Shown one piece after another: positions 1 through 11,790 of a stretch of 64,000 bases of DNA. Position 1 is the first letter of the stretch, and each line of letters starts with the position of its first letter. Location of the stretch: positions 62,001-126,000 of the forward strand of contig JANFOE010000581.1 of the NCBI GenBank assembly GCA_025667525.1, written 5' to 3'. This DNA is from Glebionis coronaria (taxonomy: Eukaryota; Streptophyta; Magnoliopsida; Asterales; Asteraceae). Below the pieces are notes generated by a model. The model searched no databases and was not told where the DNA came from. It saw only the letters and a list, made by a program, of their open reading frames with translations. Both the position numbers and the translations under genes were made by a program.

Positions 1-96
1 CTCTCGATCGCACTCCCCATCGCACTCTGGATCACACTCCCCATCGCACTCTCGATCGCACTCCCCATCGCACTCTGGATCGCACTCCCCATCGCA
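1..96. repeat. 12-bp minisatellite
   Basis: About eight tandem units of 12 bases, each built on atcgcactc followed by a variable trinucleotide (ccc, tgg or tcg type). The array runs off the left edge of the window, so its full length is unknown. It passes directly into a different 13-bp array. Confidence 0.85.
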
Positions 97-239
97 CTCA
101 GTGATCTTACTCAGTGATCTTACTCAGTGATCTTACTCAGTGATCTTACTCAGTGATCTTACTCAGTGATCTTACTCAGTGATCTTACTCAGTGATCTTA
201 ATGAGTGATCTTACTCAGTGATCTTAATGAGTGATCTTA
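97..239. repeat. 13-bp minisatellite
   Basis: Eleven tandem units of the form ctcagtgatctta, with at least two atgagtgatctta variants near the right end. The atc core resembles the adjoining 12-bp array, so both may derive from one local expansion, but the unit lengths differ. Confidence 0.85.
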
Positions 240-1332
240 GTTTGGATCGCAAGTAGAAACCCCCGGGGTTGATGCGATCACGAAACTAGATCGGAACAAA
301 GTAAACCCTTAAGAAAATTACGATGGCATACAAGAGGCAAATAAGCAAAACCAAATAAGCACTTTAATAATAAGCAATTACCAAAAACTTAATTAAAACA
401 ATTAAAAGAAAATCTAAATAAGCTCAAATTTAAAAACTTTTAAGACACAAAATACTAAAACTTTATAAAATGGACTTTAAAAAGATAAAAATTTTAAGAA
501 AACTTAAAAACAAATAAGCTAAACACAAAATAAGCCAATAAGATTGTCAAACTTATAGCTTAATTCGTATAAAAGCTTAGATGGAAATGAAAAGACAAGC
601 TTTTTAATCAAATAAGCAAAGATATTAAGCAAAAGATTGCTTAATCCGAATTAATAACAAATCAAAAACAAGAAAAGTAGGTTGAGAATGATAAAGAAAA
701 GCTTGATTAAAGGAATATAAAGATTAACAATAAAATTAACTTACTTGGAATTAAAAGGCATGAAATTTAAGACATGAAATTAAAGAACAATTTAGTAAAT
801 GACATGGAAATGAAATGGTGCAAATAAGTAAAGGTGGAAAGACTAATTTGTCAAATTAGCTAACAAGTGAAATGTGGTGAAATGAAGTCTATATAGGGAG
901 AAGGGAAGCATGTGTTGCTCCTTTCTTTCTTTCTTTCTTCTTTCTCGTCTTTTCGTCTTCTTAATTCTTCGACTTTTTTCGACTTTGTCTCGGGATTATT
1001 TGAACTCGTCTTATAATTTCTTCATTTATTAGACTTGAGTTCCTCGGCTTTATTAAAATTCCGTCTTTAGACTTGTTCTTCGACAAATCTTCAAAATAGG
1101 CCTTGGACTTCCGTTCTTTTTGCACTCTTGATCTTTTGACTTCGTCTTTTGTCTTTTTCTTCGATAAAAGCCCGTGAAAGCCCGTTTTTCTTCCCTTTTC
1201 ACATTTTGGTCCTAAATCACAACAAAAACACAAACCACGCATAATTCCGACATTTACGACATAAAATACACGTTTTGGCTTGGTTATTATTATAATTAAG
1301 TGGTAAAAGGATGGGTGTTTTCACACCTATCA
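240..1332 (-). repeat. Probable LTR of an unidentified element, minus strand
   Basis: No coding region is supported. The right edge reads, on the minus strand, TGATAGGTGTGAAAACACC, an LTR-like TG start with a 5-bp stem (plus strand 1314-1318 and 1323-1327). It recalls the start of the Athila-like LTR in this window, which also begins TGAT and folds into a hairpin. The interior is A-rich with recurrent aaataagc. A TATA-like tctatatagg lies at 889-898 and a CTTT-rich stretch at 918-960. No opposite LTR or PBS is visible, so the assignment rests on terminus style only. Confidence 0.3.
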
Positions 1333-1520
1333 CTTAGTAATTATTTTTCCAAATGAACTGGTCCAAAATTTTGTGTTACGTAGATACTTCTTAATTCGAA
1401 ATTTAGGGTACTCATAAATATAAAATTTAATTCGAAATTTCGGATATCTGAAATGTAGAAAAGTTAGCTAAAATAATGGGTATAACATAAAAGCGTCATC
1501 GCAAATTTCAGATATCCAAA

Positions 1521-1694
1521 TTCAAAAGTGTTTCCATACTCAATAATCTCCCATAGGACATAGTTGTCGACTAAAAGATATGGTTGAAAACTAAATTTCT
1601 AAAGTTCAAAGTTATCGTGATCAAGCATGGGAATTTTGAGATTGTGATTGGTGGATGAGTATGGGGTTTCAGCAATTAGGGATGAGGTTGTCAT
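1521..1694 (-). pseudogene. Inverted fragment of a SIRE-like copia gag
   Basis: On the minus strand an ATG at 1694 opens a reading frame that aligns with the Gag N-terminus of the intact copia element at 13748. Shared residues include the KIPM, NFEL and LWEIIEYGNTF segments. A stop interrupts it just after NFEL. Similarity ends at about 1521, roughly 57 codons in, where unrelated AT-rich sequence begins. The PBS and LTR fragment lie upstream on the same strand in the expected order, so this is the 5' end of a truncated, inverted and diverged relative of the element at 13145-25152. It is not functional. Confidence 0.75.
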
Positions 1695-1760
1695 TGTGTC
1701 GTTTGAGATTAGGGTTTAGTGCGATTTAGGGTTTTGTTCTTTAGAACAAAGTTCCTCAAC

Positions 1761-1776
1761 AAGCTCTGATACCACT
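1761..1776 (-). other. Primer-binding site of inverted copia fragment
   Basis: The minus strand reads AGTGGTATCAGAGCTT, matching the initiator-methionine tRNA type PBS found after the left LTR of the intact copia element (13644-13659). It sits between the LTR fragment and the gag fragment. Confidence 0.75.
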
Positions 1777-2004
1777 TGTAGATCTCAAACTTAGATCTGT
1801 TTAGGTTTGTATTAACGAGATTAGATCAAGTGTGATACGTAGAGAAACTTTATGTTTGAAACAATCTAAGTACTATTCAGAATTAATACTTAGAACAAAC
1901 AACAACCTTATACCAAACTTTCAACTTGATTAATTATAATCACTACGTACAAAACTATTGAAAGTGTTATCAAACAATAAACCATAAGGTCTTCTTTTAT
2001 AGAT
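1777..2004 (-). repeat. Truncated copia LTR, minus strand
   Basis: The minus strand is a diverged copy of the 3' part of the 499-bp LTR at 13145. It shares the TATA segment (ctataaaagaaggtctt), the segment with actctacgta-like and gatctaatctcgt-like sequence, and the end before the PBS. The U3 half is missing. It stops at about 2004 where Tekay RNase H sequence starts; the two sides share a few bases (acaag..agc), so the join point is uncertain by about 10 bp. Confidence 0.65.
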
Positions 2005-3287
2005 ACAAGGAGCCTTGAAGTATATCTTCACTCAACGTGAATTGAACATGAGGCAGAGGAGATGGTTAGAGCTGTTGAAGGATTATGACATTAACCTACA
2101 GTATCATCCCGGAAACGCAAATGTAGTAGCAGATGCTCTTAGCAGGAAGTCCGGAATGATCAACGGCATTAAAATCGAAGAGGAAATCATCCGAGACTTG
2201 GAGCGACTAGACATCGAGATAATGGTACGTGGACAGCACGGTTACTGGGCTAATCTTAGAGTAGAACCCGAGTTACTATCTAAGATCAAGGAAGCTCAGA
2301 AGGATGACGGAGAAATCTGGGCGATAGTATAGAATTTGGAGAAGTAGACGGAATTCAGAGTAGATGCATATGGTATCGTATGGAAGGGCACTAGACTTTG
2401 TGTTCCTGATGACCAAGAACTCCGGGAAGCTTTGTTAGCTGAGTCTCAGAGCTCCCCATTCTCTATACATCCTGGTTCGACTAAGATGTACCATGACATC
2501 AAGCAGCACTTTTGGTGGAGTGGTATGAAACAGGATGTGGCCACTTACGTCTCCAAATGTCTTACCTGCCAGCAGGTTAAGATCGAGCATCAGCGATCTG
2601 GCGGTCTCCTTCAACCATTAGATATTCCAGAGTGGAAGTGGGACAAAATCACCATGGATTTTGTTACTGGTCTTCCGCCTACCAATAGGAAGCACGATGC
2701 AATTTGGGTTATCGTTGATCGACTTACCAAATCAGCTCATTTCTTACCGATCCGCAAGGAAGATCCGGTAAGTAAACTCGCAGATACGTATAGAAGAGAG
2801 ATCACGAGACTCCACGGTGCACCATCCAGCATCGTCTCAGACAGAGATCCTCGTTTTACTTCGCGCTTTTGGAAGAGTCTGCAAAAAGCTTGGGGTACAC
2901 AACTTAAGCTTAGCACGGCTTTTCATCCTCAAACGGACGGACAGTCAGAGCGAACCATTCAGACATTAGAAGATATGTTGAGGGCATGTGCATTGGAATG
3001 GACGGGTGATTGGGACGAATACATCTGTTTGGTGGATTTTGCATACAACAACAGTTGGCACGCAAGTATCAAGTGTGCTCCATTTGAGATGTTGTGTGGC
3101 AGAAAGTGTCGCGCCCCAATCTGCTGGGATCAGGTTGGTGAGCGAACACTTGAAGGACCAGAAATCATAGAAATGACCAATGAGAAGATCGCAGTAGCTA
3201 AGCAGAAGATTCAGGAGGCACGGTCACGTCAGAAGAGTTACGCCGATAAGCATCGTAGGGATATACACTTTAACGTAGGAGATCACG
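2005..3287 (+). pseudogene. Tekay chromovirus RNase H-integrase fragment, upstream copy
   Basis: This is the 3' part of a Ty3/gypsy polyprotein, nearly identical to 56815-58088. It begins inside RNase H (the stretch up to [10 protein letters not shown]) and continues through the integrase zinc-finger region and DDE core (TMDF, VSDRDPRF, TDGQSERT) into the C-terminal domain at GDHV. In-frame UAG codons lie at 2330-2332 (CAG in the downstream copy) and near 2346 (shared with the downstream copy). The LARD interrupts it at 3288 and the reading resumes at 49839 after the duplicated tcacg. Its left side is cut by an inverted copia LTR fragment, so its own 5' LTR, gag and RT are missing. Confidence 0.9.
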
Positions 3288-3957
3288 TGTGAGAACCCGT
3301 ACTTTCGCAACATTATTTTATTCTTTTTATTCGTGCTTCTTGAATTTTTCCAACGTATTACGTTTTCTTGTATTGCTATATGTAAATCCTGAGATTTTTA
3401 AATTATATTTTTTTTAAGTATTTTTCTGATCATCGATAAATACTTTGTATGGAATTATAAATTTTCATTTTATTTTTCCATATTTATTTTAAATCAAAGT
3501 TTTTGATTTAAAATCACCCGCGTGCGTTTTATAACGAGTTTATTCAAAATCAATGTACAACGAAAACTGCTAGTGATCGCGATACCGACGGATGCCAAAA
3601 AGTTTACGTTTATTTATCGATTATTTCGATAATTAATATTTTCGACGATTTCGTTTTAATTACGTATTAAGTCGTGTCGGGAAATCGTATAATCATTTTT
3701 ATGATGCGTTGTAACTTTAAAAAAAGTATTTTTACGAAACCCGAGCCCCGTAAATATTTTTAATATTTACCAATAACCATTTTCTACCCTTTAAACTAGT
3801 ATTTATTTTCTAGTCCTAAAGTTTTATACTTGACAACTATAACCCTTATACCTAAATAGCATATTTAAACCAAAAATCTTCCACTAAACTACACATACAC
3901 ATCATTAAAAAAAACACAAACACAAACCCTCACCCCCTTTCTTGCCGTGAGACCCAA

Positions 3958-3995
<38 letters not shown>

Positions 3996-6900
3996 CAATT
4001 TTCATCATCATCCGTTATTATTTAGCCAAAACAAAATTAAGACCCCTTCTTATAATTTTAAGGTGCTTTTTTTGGTACAAAATTTGTACACATGCATCAA
4101 CTTTTGAAGTTATGATGATTTTATGGTTGGTGATGTTCTAATCATCTTGCATATGTTATATTTGGTAAGATTATCATGTTTTGATCCTTAAAAGTCTTGT
4201 TTTTAATCTTTGATTTTTGTTAGATTTTTCATACAAGTGTTTTTAGGAGTGTTTGGTTGATGGGTATAATAGTATAGTGATCCTAGGGGTATAGGAATGA
4301 TTGGTTTTGAGTGAAAAATAGATTTGTCATGTTTTCTAAAAAGCTAATTTGGGACAGCAGCCTTAAACAGTATGTTTCGTGGGTTTAAGGTCCGTGAAAG
4401 GCTGATATTATTTGATATTATTGTAGAGTTTTCCGAGACGCTCGTTTCGGTATAAGATAGAGCTTCTAACTCATTACGAGTCAAAAGTTATGCTAGTTTT
4501 AATTTTCGTGTACCGGGAGACGCAAGTCGGCGCAATCCGAAATTGTGGCTGATTTTAGGTCGACTCTCGGGGACTTTAGGCTTGGTTAGATAAATGTATC
4601 TACTGATTTTCAAAGTTTACAAACTGAGTTTGATGAGTCTAGTAGTGGTTTCAAAAGACGGATTGTCGAGATAGTATTTTTAAAGTGGTCCAAACGGTGT
4701 TACAAAACAAGTGCACAAATCTGTCCTAAAATTTGGAGTCGAGTAAAGTGTCGAGCTGATGGATTTTAAAGTGTGAACTTTAGATCAAATTTTTGTGAGG
4801 TCTTATACAGGTTATAAGTGACCTTGAAACCAATTTTCATGTAAAACGGACATGTCTACATAGGGTAGATCGGTGTGTACATTCAGGGTGTACTTGCTGA
4901 TTTTTATTTTGGACACGTAGTTCAAATGCTTGTGTTGCGTGAGTTTGAGGGTTCACCATCGGACATGGTGACTTACTCAAGTGCTTAGTCATTATATAAA
5001 TGACTTATCTACTGGTCCAAATAAGGGTAAAGGATAGTTTGACTTGCGTTGACTTGGCGTCGTATGACGAGTCATTTTCAAGTGTTCAAGTGTTATAACG
5101 AGTACCGTTGGATAAATGGATTCTTTTGATTCGTGTCAATGGTTTTGAAACGTGTATACTTTGAAAACATTTGAGTCATGTTATATTTGGTATATATATC
5201 GATATTGAGTTCGAGTCTTAACGCGCGCCTTATTGTGATAGGTTGCGGTTTTCGTGTTTTCCCCGGGCATCCATATCATCGGTGATCGTCTCACTACATT
5301 ATTTCTACTCAATTGCTGAGTACCGTGATTGACTTAACACGTGGCTAAGGGCCACGAAATTTCTAAGGATCAAGGAGGAGGAATTGTTTAATTTGCGTGT
5401 TTGGATTAATTCCTACTTGTTATGAAGGTATAGTCACTCCTAGCATTTTAGTTTTGATGTTACTAGTACTTTGATTCTTTTTATTCATGAATTTTGAATT
5501 CCTTGGGTGAAACCCACTGAGATTATAGATACTTATGGCATATTAGGACTTAGGACACTTGTGTGGCGATTTGGTATAGCCTAAGTGTTGCTTGATTGAG
5601 GTTAGGTAGCTAAATGGAGTTGTTTTTGTAGTATGGAAATCACCACAGAAACAAACAGGTCATGGCAAAATTTTCTTAAACATATGACCTTGTTTTTATT
5701 TGAAAAATGGATACCCACTGATGTGATTAGTATGTGTTGAGTTGGATGGAAACGGGAAGTGTCCGGATGAGTCCGAAACGATCGTTTTTCTAAAGTAGGT
5801 CAAATCTGAATGTTATGCTTAAAACGTGGGTAAATTGACTTGGGTAAAAAGGATTAATTTATGATTTTATGACTTTTTACAGTATCTACAAATATAATAA
5901 AACTTCTCTTTTTGGTTTCGTGTCAAAATATTTTACCGATTGGGATTTATGCTTAATCTACCGTAAGGTACGAAAGACGTTTACAACTTTCTGTTTTGAT
6001 AGTCTGTCACTAAAAGTGCATTTACCGTTGATTGAAAATAGTTCTAGGGCTGTTCTTTCCCAAATTTTAAAGGTAAGAGAAATACCTATACATGTCAAGA
6101 AATTTCACCTCATGTACTATTATAGATTTTTAGATATGACCAAATCTTCACAGCCTTTTTCAGAAAACTGAATGCAGTCCCTTGTTTTGGTTTTTCAAAC
6201 CGAGTCTTAAACGTGTTCGGAACCCACACATAAATGCTTGGACCATCATACAAGGTTGATATTAGGTTATTACAGTAGGTTCAAGGTGTTGGGTAAAATT
6301 TTTAACTTAAGCTTAGGTCTCGCCATCGCACGCAAGTTACCTAGTCATACTATGTCCCACCACTTCTAAAACGTTATTGCTTCATTGAACGCATTCTTAT
6401 TACGCGTCACCATTGCATAGGTCCGTGAAGACTTCTTTTTTCTCAGCCCCTTTTACCTTGTGATTACTTACTAAAGGTGAGTTCATAGCCCCTTTTACTA
6501 CTTGTACATTGTTTCTAAACGCGGGGTGAGATTTTACATGGTGGAACACATCCATTTAAAAACTGTATGCTATTCAGAACTTGTATGCTATTCAGACTTG
6601 TATGCTTTCCAACAGTTTTCATTGATATTATTTCTTATAGTTAATAGCCTTAAGTTTCCTCTCTTGATCATGAACCGTTAATTGTCCCGTATGCTTTGCG
6701 CTAAGCGCGAATGTTGTGGGTGGATCCATCGGGATTGACAATCCCCGTCCCGATTACCTTGACACACTTACATTTGTTTATACTTGAGTATTTAGGCTGA
6801 ATACTCCCTAGAGGAACTTACTTTGAGTTAAGCTTCGGTTCATGAACTAAACAGCAATAATATTGGTTTCAGACTATGGTTAATGATCAGAACCATTTTC

Positions 6901-7340
6901 TCTATTTACTTGTTTTACAAAAGAATGCTTGTGTTCCACACTTTATCGCTAAACCTATGAATTTCACTCAACTTTGTGTTGACGATTTTACATGTTTAAT
7001 CTCAGGTATTATTACTTAGCTTTGCTTGGATGGGAGCCCGCAGGATATTATCGCAGCTTGGAGATTTCTGTGATACTTTTAAAAGACTGGTTTTAGTATA
7101 AACTGTCAGAAAAATATTATATCTTTTGGGCAACTTTATGTTATAAATCATGATGAAATAATATATCTTTCCGCATATAAAACTATGGGACCTATGTTTA
7201 AAACTCTGATCATTTATGATGTGATATATAAGCTTTTATTATGTCAGCTTTGTGTCAACTGTAATTCATTGTTTCTTGTACTATGACGTGTTACCCCCTC
7301 GTTGCCTAGTTGTTCCATGTCAGATTTTGGGGGTCTCACA
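3288..7340 (+). repeat. LARD LTR1
   Basis: Uninterrupted 4053-bp LTR bounded by TGTGAG and CTCACA. It is near identical to LTR2 and LTR3 but has private variants, for example ttagatcaaat where both others have ttagctcaaat, and ttcagggtg against ttcggggtg. A run of 35 A lies at 3959-3993. It has no long reading frame with a recognisable domain; the 100-codon frame near 5869 exists in all three LTRs only because the DNA is nearly identical. Confidence 0.9.
3959..3993 (+). repeat. Poly-A microsatellite in LARD LTR
   Basis: A run of 35 A. The equivalent runs are 26 in LTR2 (12462-12487) and 18 in LTR3 (46467-46484), so it behaves as a length-variable microsatellite inherited with the LTR and is not a retroposed poly-A tail. 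Confidence 0.9.
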
Positions 7341-7343
7341 GAT

Positions 7344-7360
7344 TGGTATCAGAGCGATGG
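7344..7360 (+). other. LARD primer-binding site, copy 1
   Basis: TGGTATCAGAGCGATGG starts 3 bases after the end of LTR1. Its first 12 bases match the PBS complementary to the 3' end of plant initiator-methionine tRNA. The same site follows LTR2 at 27850-27866. Confidence 0.85.
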
Positions 7361-10300
7361 TTATAGGGAACTGAGTCGTTTTTCAAAACTTAGTCTATAA
7401 CCGAAAGTTCAAATATTTTATTGTTTCTAAGTGTCAAACACAGAATTTGCCATTGCTGTTCGATATCTTCGAGGGTAACTCTCTAATCCTTATTATTTAC
7501 TTTTAATTATCGTTGTAGTATTTCATCTCTTGATTTCATTTTGAAATATTACTTTACGCTAATGACGATAATTACTATGTCTTTTCAAAGCCTATGTGCT
7601 TCATGAATTATCATTAACTGTTACTGTGATTACATCTGCCTATACTGTATTTCTTAAATTCTTGTTCTTGTGAATTGATCTTATTGCAATGATATTATAT
7701 CGTTATGACGTTACACACTTGTATTCAGAGCGCGTATGCTGCCAACTTTTCATACTCATTTTTCTGAGTACTATTGCTATTTCATTTATGCGTGATACGA
7801 CTGACTTTATATGCTCGTTCGGTTTGAACCGTCTGTTTTTCTTGACTCGCTGATACGTGTTGTGCATACTCTCGCGATACCATTGTTCGGGATTGAATAA
7901 GTGTTGTTTTCGATGAACTTCTGATTTTCATTCTACTACCGTGTGTGTTGCTTTCATTGTTTATTTCCCTTAAAATATCTACTTAGATACGCTGATTTTC
8001 TTTCTGACCATTCATAATTGAATGTCTAGTCTATAGGCCATTGTGTAGCTCAATGTGTCTCCCAGAAAGACTAAAGGACATCGTGTGAGTCTCACATCTC
8101 GAAGAATTCGTTGAATCAGTGCTGAATAATATTGTGGGTTTTCATAATCTTGATTTACCTTTATGCCACCGTTTTACGCGACACTTGTACATGGATTACA
8201 TCTTACTTCATTGACCATTCTACGTTTCGATTTCAACTTAGAACATCCGTTGTACCTTGAACACATAATCGTCATTTATTATGTGATGATTGTTTGGAAT
8301 ACGATCCTACTTGTATCATCCCTTTTCATTGAACCTCCTCGCTCCAGGAATGCCACTTGTTATTGTCCCGTTTCTTTCTCGATATATCTTGTGATTTTGG
8401 AAATCATGCCACCAAGAGACCTTTCTGCATTGCATCTTGCAGCCGAAGACACGGATGATATGCGTCGTTTTTTTATGTCTCCGATTATCGTTGGCATTCT
8501 TGAACCATTTATATACTGTGTTTTCTTTACATGACTAATTATACAGTTTACCTTCTTTCGTCTTTTTGGAATCCACAAGTCCTATGTGTACATTAATTTT
8601 GAGTTATCATGAAATTTTGATTTAATTTCAAGCTGTGTCGAAAAATATACTTTGTACAGAAACTTTACAGGAAGTTTAACAGTGTCGAGAAAATATTTTT
8701 AGAACTTTAGACATAAAAATATATATATTTCTACATGTTGAGACGTCCGTTTAGGACATAAAATTTGACCAGTAAACTTTAAAATCGAGCAAGTTACGCT
8801 CATTTGAGATTGTAAAATCTAAGAAATTATTTTCTGAATAATGCTAAAATATCATTTTGTTTACAGATTTAATGCAAGGGCATTTTCGTCTATTTTTATT
8901 CCATTTCAAGTCTCGGGTAAAACTAGAAAGTTGTTCAAAACATTGTTTTACATCGAAATGCATTAGACTTTGAGTCTTAGAATATCGTTTAGTGAGTTAA
9001 TTGGTCTAGTCAAACCCAAAGGTCAAAACTAATAAAAGTTAAAAACATGGATTGAAGCGTTTTTGAGTTCGTTGAGCTCGTAAAACTTTAACTAATGATA
9101 TTTTGCAAACTAAAAACAAGGATTGCGTTTGAATAAGTATAAAATAGTAACTTTGTGTTCGGTCATACATGTACATAGATCTCGAACTTTTGAAATTCGG
9201 TAACTTCCTAATATAGAAACTTTTCAGTGTGATTGTACTATTTGTTAACTGATACCTTACTTTCTTAAAAGTGTATTTTTGTCAAATAAATTACGATGTG
9301 CACATACAGATTCCTTATTCCTTTCTTTTGTTTATGAATTATTTTTCATTCTATTTTCTTTCATTGCTTCGATCGTACCACTGAATTGGATCGAGATTTG
9401 AAGATCTTGCTTTCATATCGTTTGTTATCTTCTTAACACGTGTCTCCTGACGATTTCGGCTAAACCTCTTGAAACCTAATCACCTTGTAACCATTTTATT
9501 GGTTGTATTGAACTACTCCTTACTTCCCTCTTGTAACCCACTCACTACTTTATAAACTATTGTCATGTTACCATACAACTCAAACTGGTCTGGTTTACGA
9601 ATCATTTTAAAAAAGGTTTCATTTGGGCTTTCTTAAATAATTGAATGCTATCTTATAAAATTAACTTATATTAATTTTACAATGTATTTTCACAAATTGT
9701 TCTAATACGGTCTTATAAAGAACCCTTGTAACTATACGAATTGTCGATTTAAAACAGTTAGCCAGTAACTTATTAGCAAATAGTTTCATAAACTATTTTG
9801 ATTTCTGTTTTTACAAATGGCATTATATGCATATTTTAAATCATATGATATGTAATATTGGTTGACGAAGCTGAGAATCGCATTGCTAGTCCTAAATTAT
9901 GCATGGCCTGATCACCTATGCCTAATTTAGAAGGAGCCATGCAAGGCCAAATAGTAGTTACCTTAAATATTTAACCAAGAATCAACTTTTTAATTATGCT
10001 TCTTAAAAAGTTAGATAAATATAAGTTTTGAAAACTTTTACTTCTTGTGCGAGTAACAACAGTTCGCGACATACACCTATGAACCCTTATCTTTTCTTGA
10101 ACAAAATACATGCCTCAAGCACAAATTTCTTTACTCAACGATCCTTGCTTTACTTGTTACCTCATCATCCTCATGATACAATTTTCGTTACCATTTGCCT
10201 AAATTCTTACCATTGATACCCGACTTGAAAGTTTCAACGTTGCTATGCTCCTACATCGATTGACCATCTCTATCTATTTTGGTAGACCTTCGAAACGTCT

Positions 10301-11753
10301 CTGGACGCGATTAGTGATTTATGACTGGACGTGAACGATGATTACGTGTAATTGCCATGATATGTGTTAAGATACTATCGTCTTGAAATTTCATTCGTGT
10401 GAATCATGTGTTGATTTCGCCTTTCATTGCTAATGTTGTTCATCTTACTGGAACTTCTCTCAATTGACTTCTTAAGAATTTTCTTTGATTCGAAAATTCG
10501 TTGTGTGGCTTTTCCCTTTCGATCGTATTTCGACCACCGAGAACTTAATAAGTCGTTATTGGTGACGCCAACCGCACTCGTGAATTAATCTTGCTATAAT
10601 CATTGTTTCTTATTATTTTTATTATTGACGTGACTATTCTACCACGTTTGTTAAGAATTGATACGACTTCCGTCTTATTCCTTTGTATATTGCTCGCATA
10701 CAGATTGTTGACCTTTATATGATTCACATTCGTTGCTGTCTTGTCACCTTTTGAAAACCAGAAACTGTTACGTGTTTATCGTTTGATATCTTAAACACTT
10801 TCTTAAATTTCTAAAAAAATTATTATTAATTTTTAAGAACATTTTATACATTTTATCAAATGTTTAAATTACCAAAATAACTGTTTCAAGTTAAGTATCG
10901 GATCTATATATCCTCTTTGGTAAATTTACCTAATGTTTCAAAAGATATCAAGCTGTATCTTTTAAAGTATTTGATTATATCATACTTTATTGTCAACCTA
11001 ATGAAATTATTTAAATTAATTTATAATTTCTAACAATGATTCAAAATAACTTGGAAAAAAAATCTGAATTTTCTCTAATGGTGACGATAAACCCGAGTTT
11101 TAACGATAATTTAATACAGTCATCCAAAAGTTCTTATGCCGATCAGGATAACTATCTTGAACTGTTCTACTTTTGCTTTGAAAATCCTGATCAAGAAAAA
11201 GATATAGCAACAGCTTACTCCCTAAATATAGATAGTTTGATTTTAAATCACTACACCTTGTGAAATTTTCTTTTAATCAAGGAAATACATAAACTGAGTT
11301 TTAAAGTAATACCAAAATCCTAGACAACTGATTGTGACAACTTGTATTTTAAACGATCATATGTTATTCATTTTTCCCTTCTATTTCTCTTGTAAATAGA
11401 TTCTTACGTTTTAAGATTTTCACGTTTTACAGTTGCACGATTTGCGACCCCTTGTTGATTTACAATCTTGGTTCATTTTATCGCACTTTGCCTGTTTAAG
11501 CGATTCTTGTGTTCATTCTTGTTAGTTTATCGCACGTATTTCCAACAACTCTATCTCTCAATGTATCTCCGTATTGAAAGATCGTTATCCTAATCCAAGA
11601 CTGAAAAGTTATACGAAAAGGAGTTAATAAACTGAAGCATAGTGAATTCTAACCGTTAAGATTCGTCATGGTACGGAAGTTTACCTGGGAAGCAATGAAT
11701 TTTGTTCTACACTTTGTACCTCCTCTTGTTTGCATCTTCTATTGTTTTCAGGA

Positions 11754-11790
11754 GAACTCTGGGGACCAGAGTTCCTTTAGGGGGGAAGAC
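11754..11790 (+). promoter_or_regulatory. LARD hairpin and polypurine tract, copy 1
   Basis: Arms GAACTCTGG (11754-11762) and CCAGAGTTC (11766-11774) pair perfectly over 9 bp around a GGA loop. Four bases later the polypurine tract aggggggaaga runs up to LTR2 at 11791. The tract would prime plus-strand DNA synthesis. The hairpin is a visible inverted repeat whose role is unknown. Confidence 0.8.

Larger units (their letters stand above)
7341..11790 (+). mobile_element. LARD internal region, copy 1 (non-coding)
   Basis: This 4450-bp AT-rich stretch lies between LTR1 and LTR2. I see no Gag, protease, RT, RNase H or integrase motif in any frame. The longest frames are not preserved between the two copies: the one at 8163-8534 is changed in copy 2 by one extra T in a T-run. 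A short possible relic of a chromovirus C-terminus (residues FTWEA, near 11678) precedes the polypurine tract. PBS and polypurine tract are intact, so the RNA could be copied with enzymes supplied in trans. Confidence 0.85.

Noticed and set aside
1..239. Tandem arrays as a CRISPR-like array
   Set aside because: Units are contiguous with no spacers and the window is plant DNA.
961..1242. 93-codon minus-strand frame near the left edge
   Set aside because: Low-complexity Lys/Arg-rich translation of a probable LTR; no similarity that I recognise.
1434..1522. Two aattt-ggatatctgaaat segments in inverted orientation as a MITE
   Set aside because: Short, imperfect, each is itself near-palindromic around gatatc, and no target duplication is visible.
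3959..3993. Poly-A run as tail of a processed pseudogene or LINE
   Set aside because: Present at the same place in all three LTR copies with varying length and no retroposed body or duplication around it.
5869..6171. 100-codon frame repeated in all three LARD LTRs (also 26374 and 48361), possible conserved protein
   Set aside because: The DNA of the LTRs is nearly identical everywhere, so the frame is carried along; substitutions show no sign of codon constraint.
6729..6756. Hairpin-like gggattgacaatccc in LARD LTR
   Set aside because: The arms leave a very small loop and several overlapping pairings; no positional context supports a function.
8163..8534. 123-codon frame in LARD internal copy 1, possible gene
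   Set aside because: The equivalent frame in copy 2 (28669-29010) is shifted by one extra T and ends differently; no domain is recognisable.
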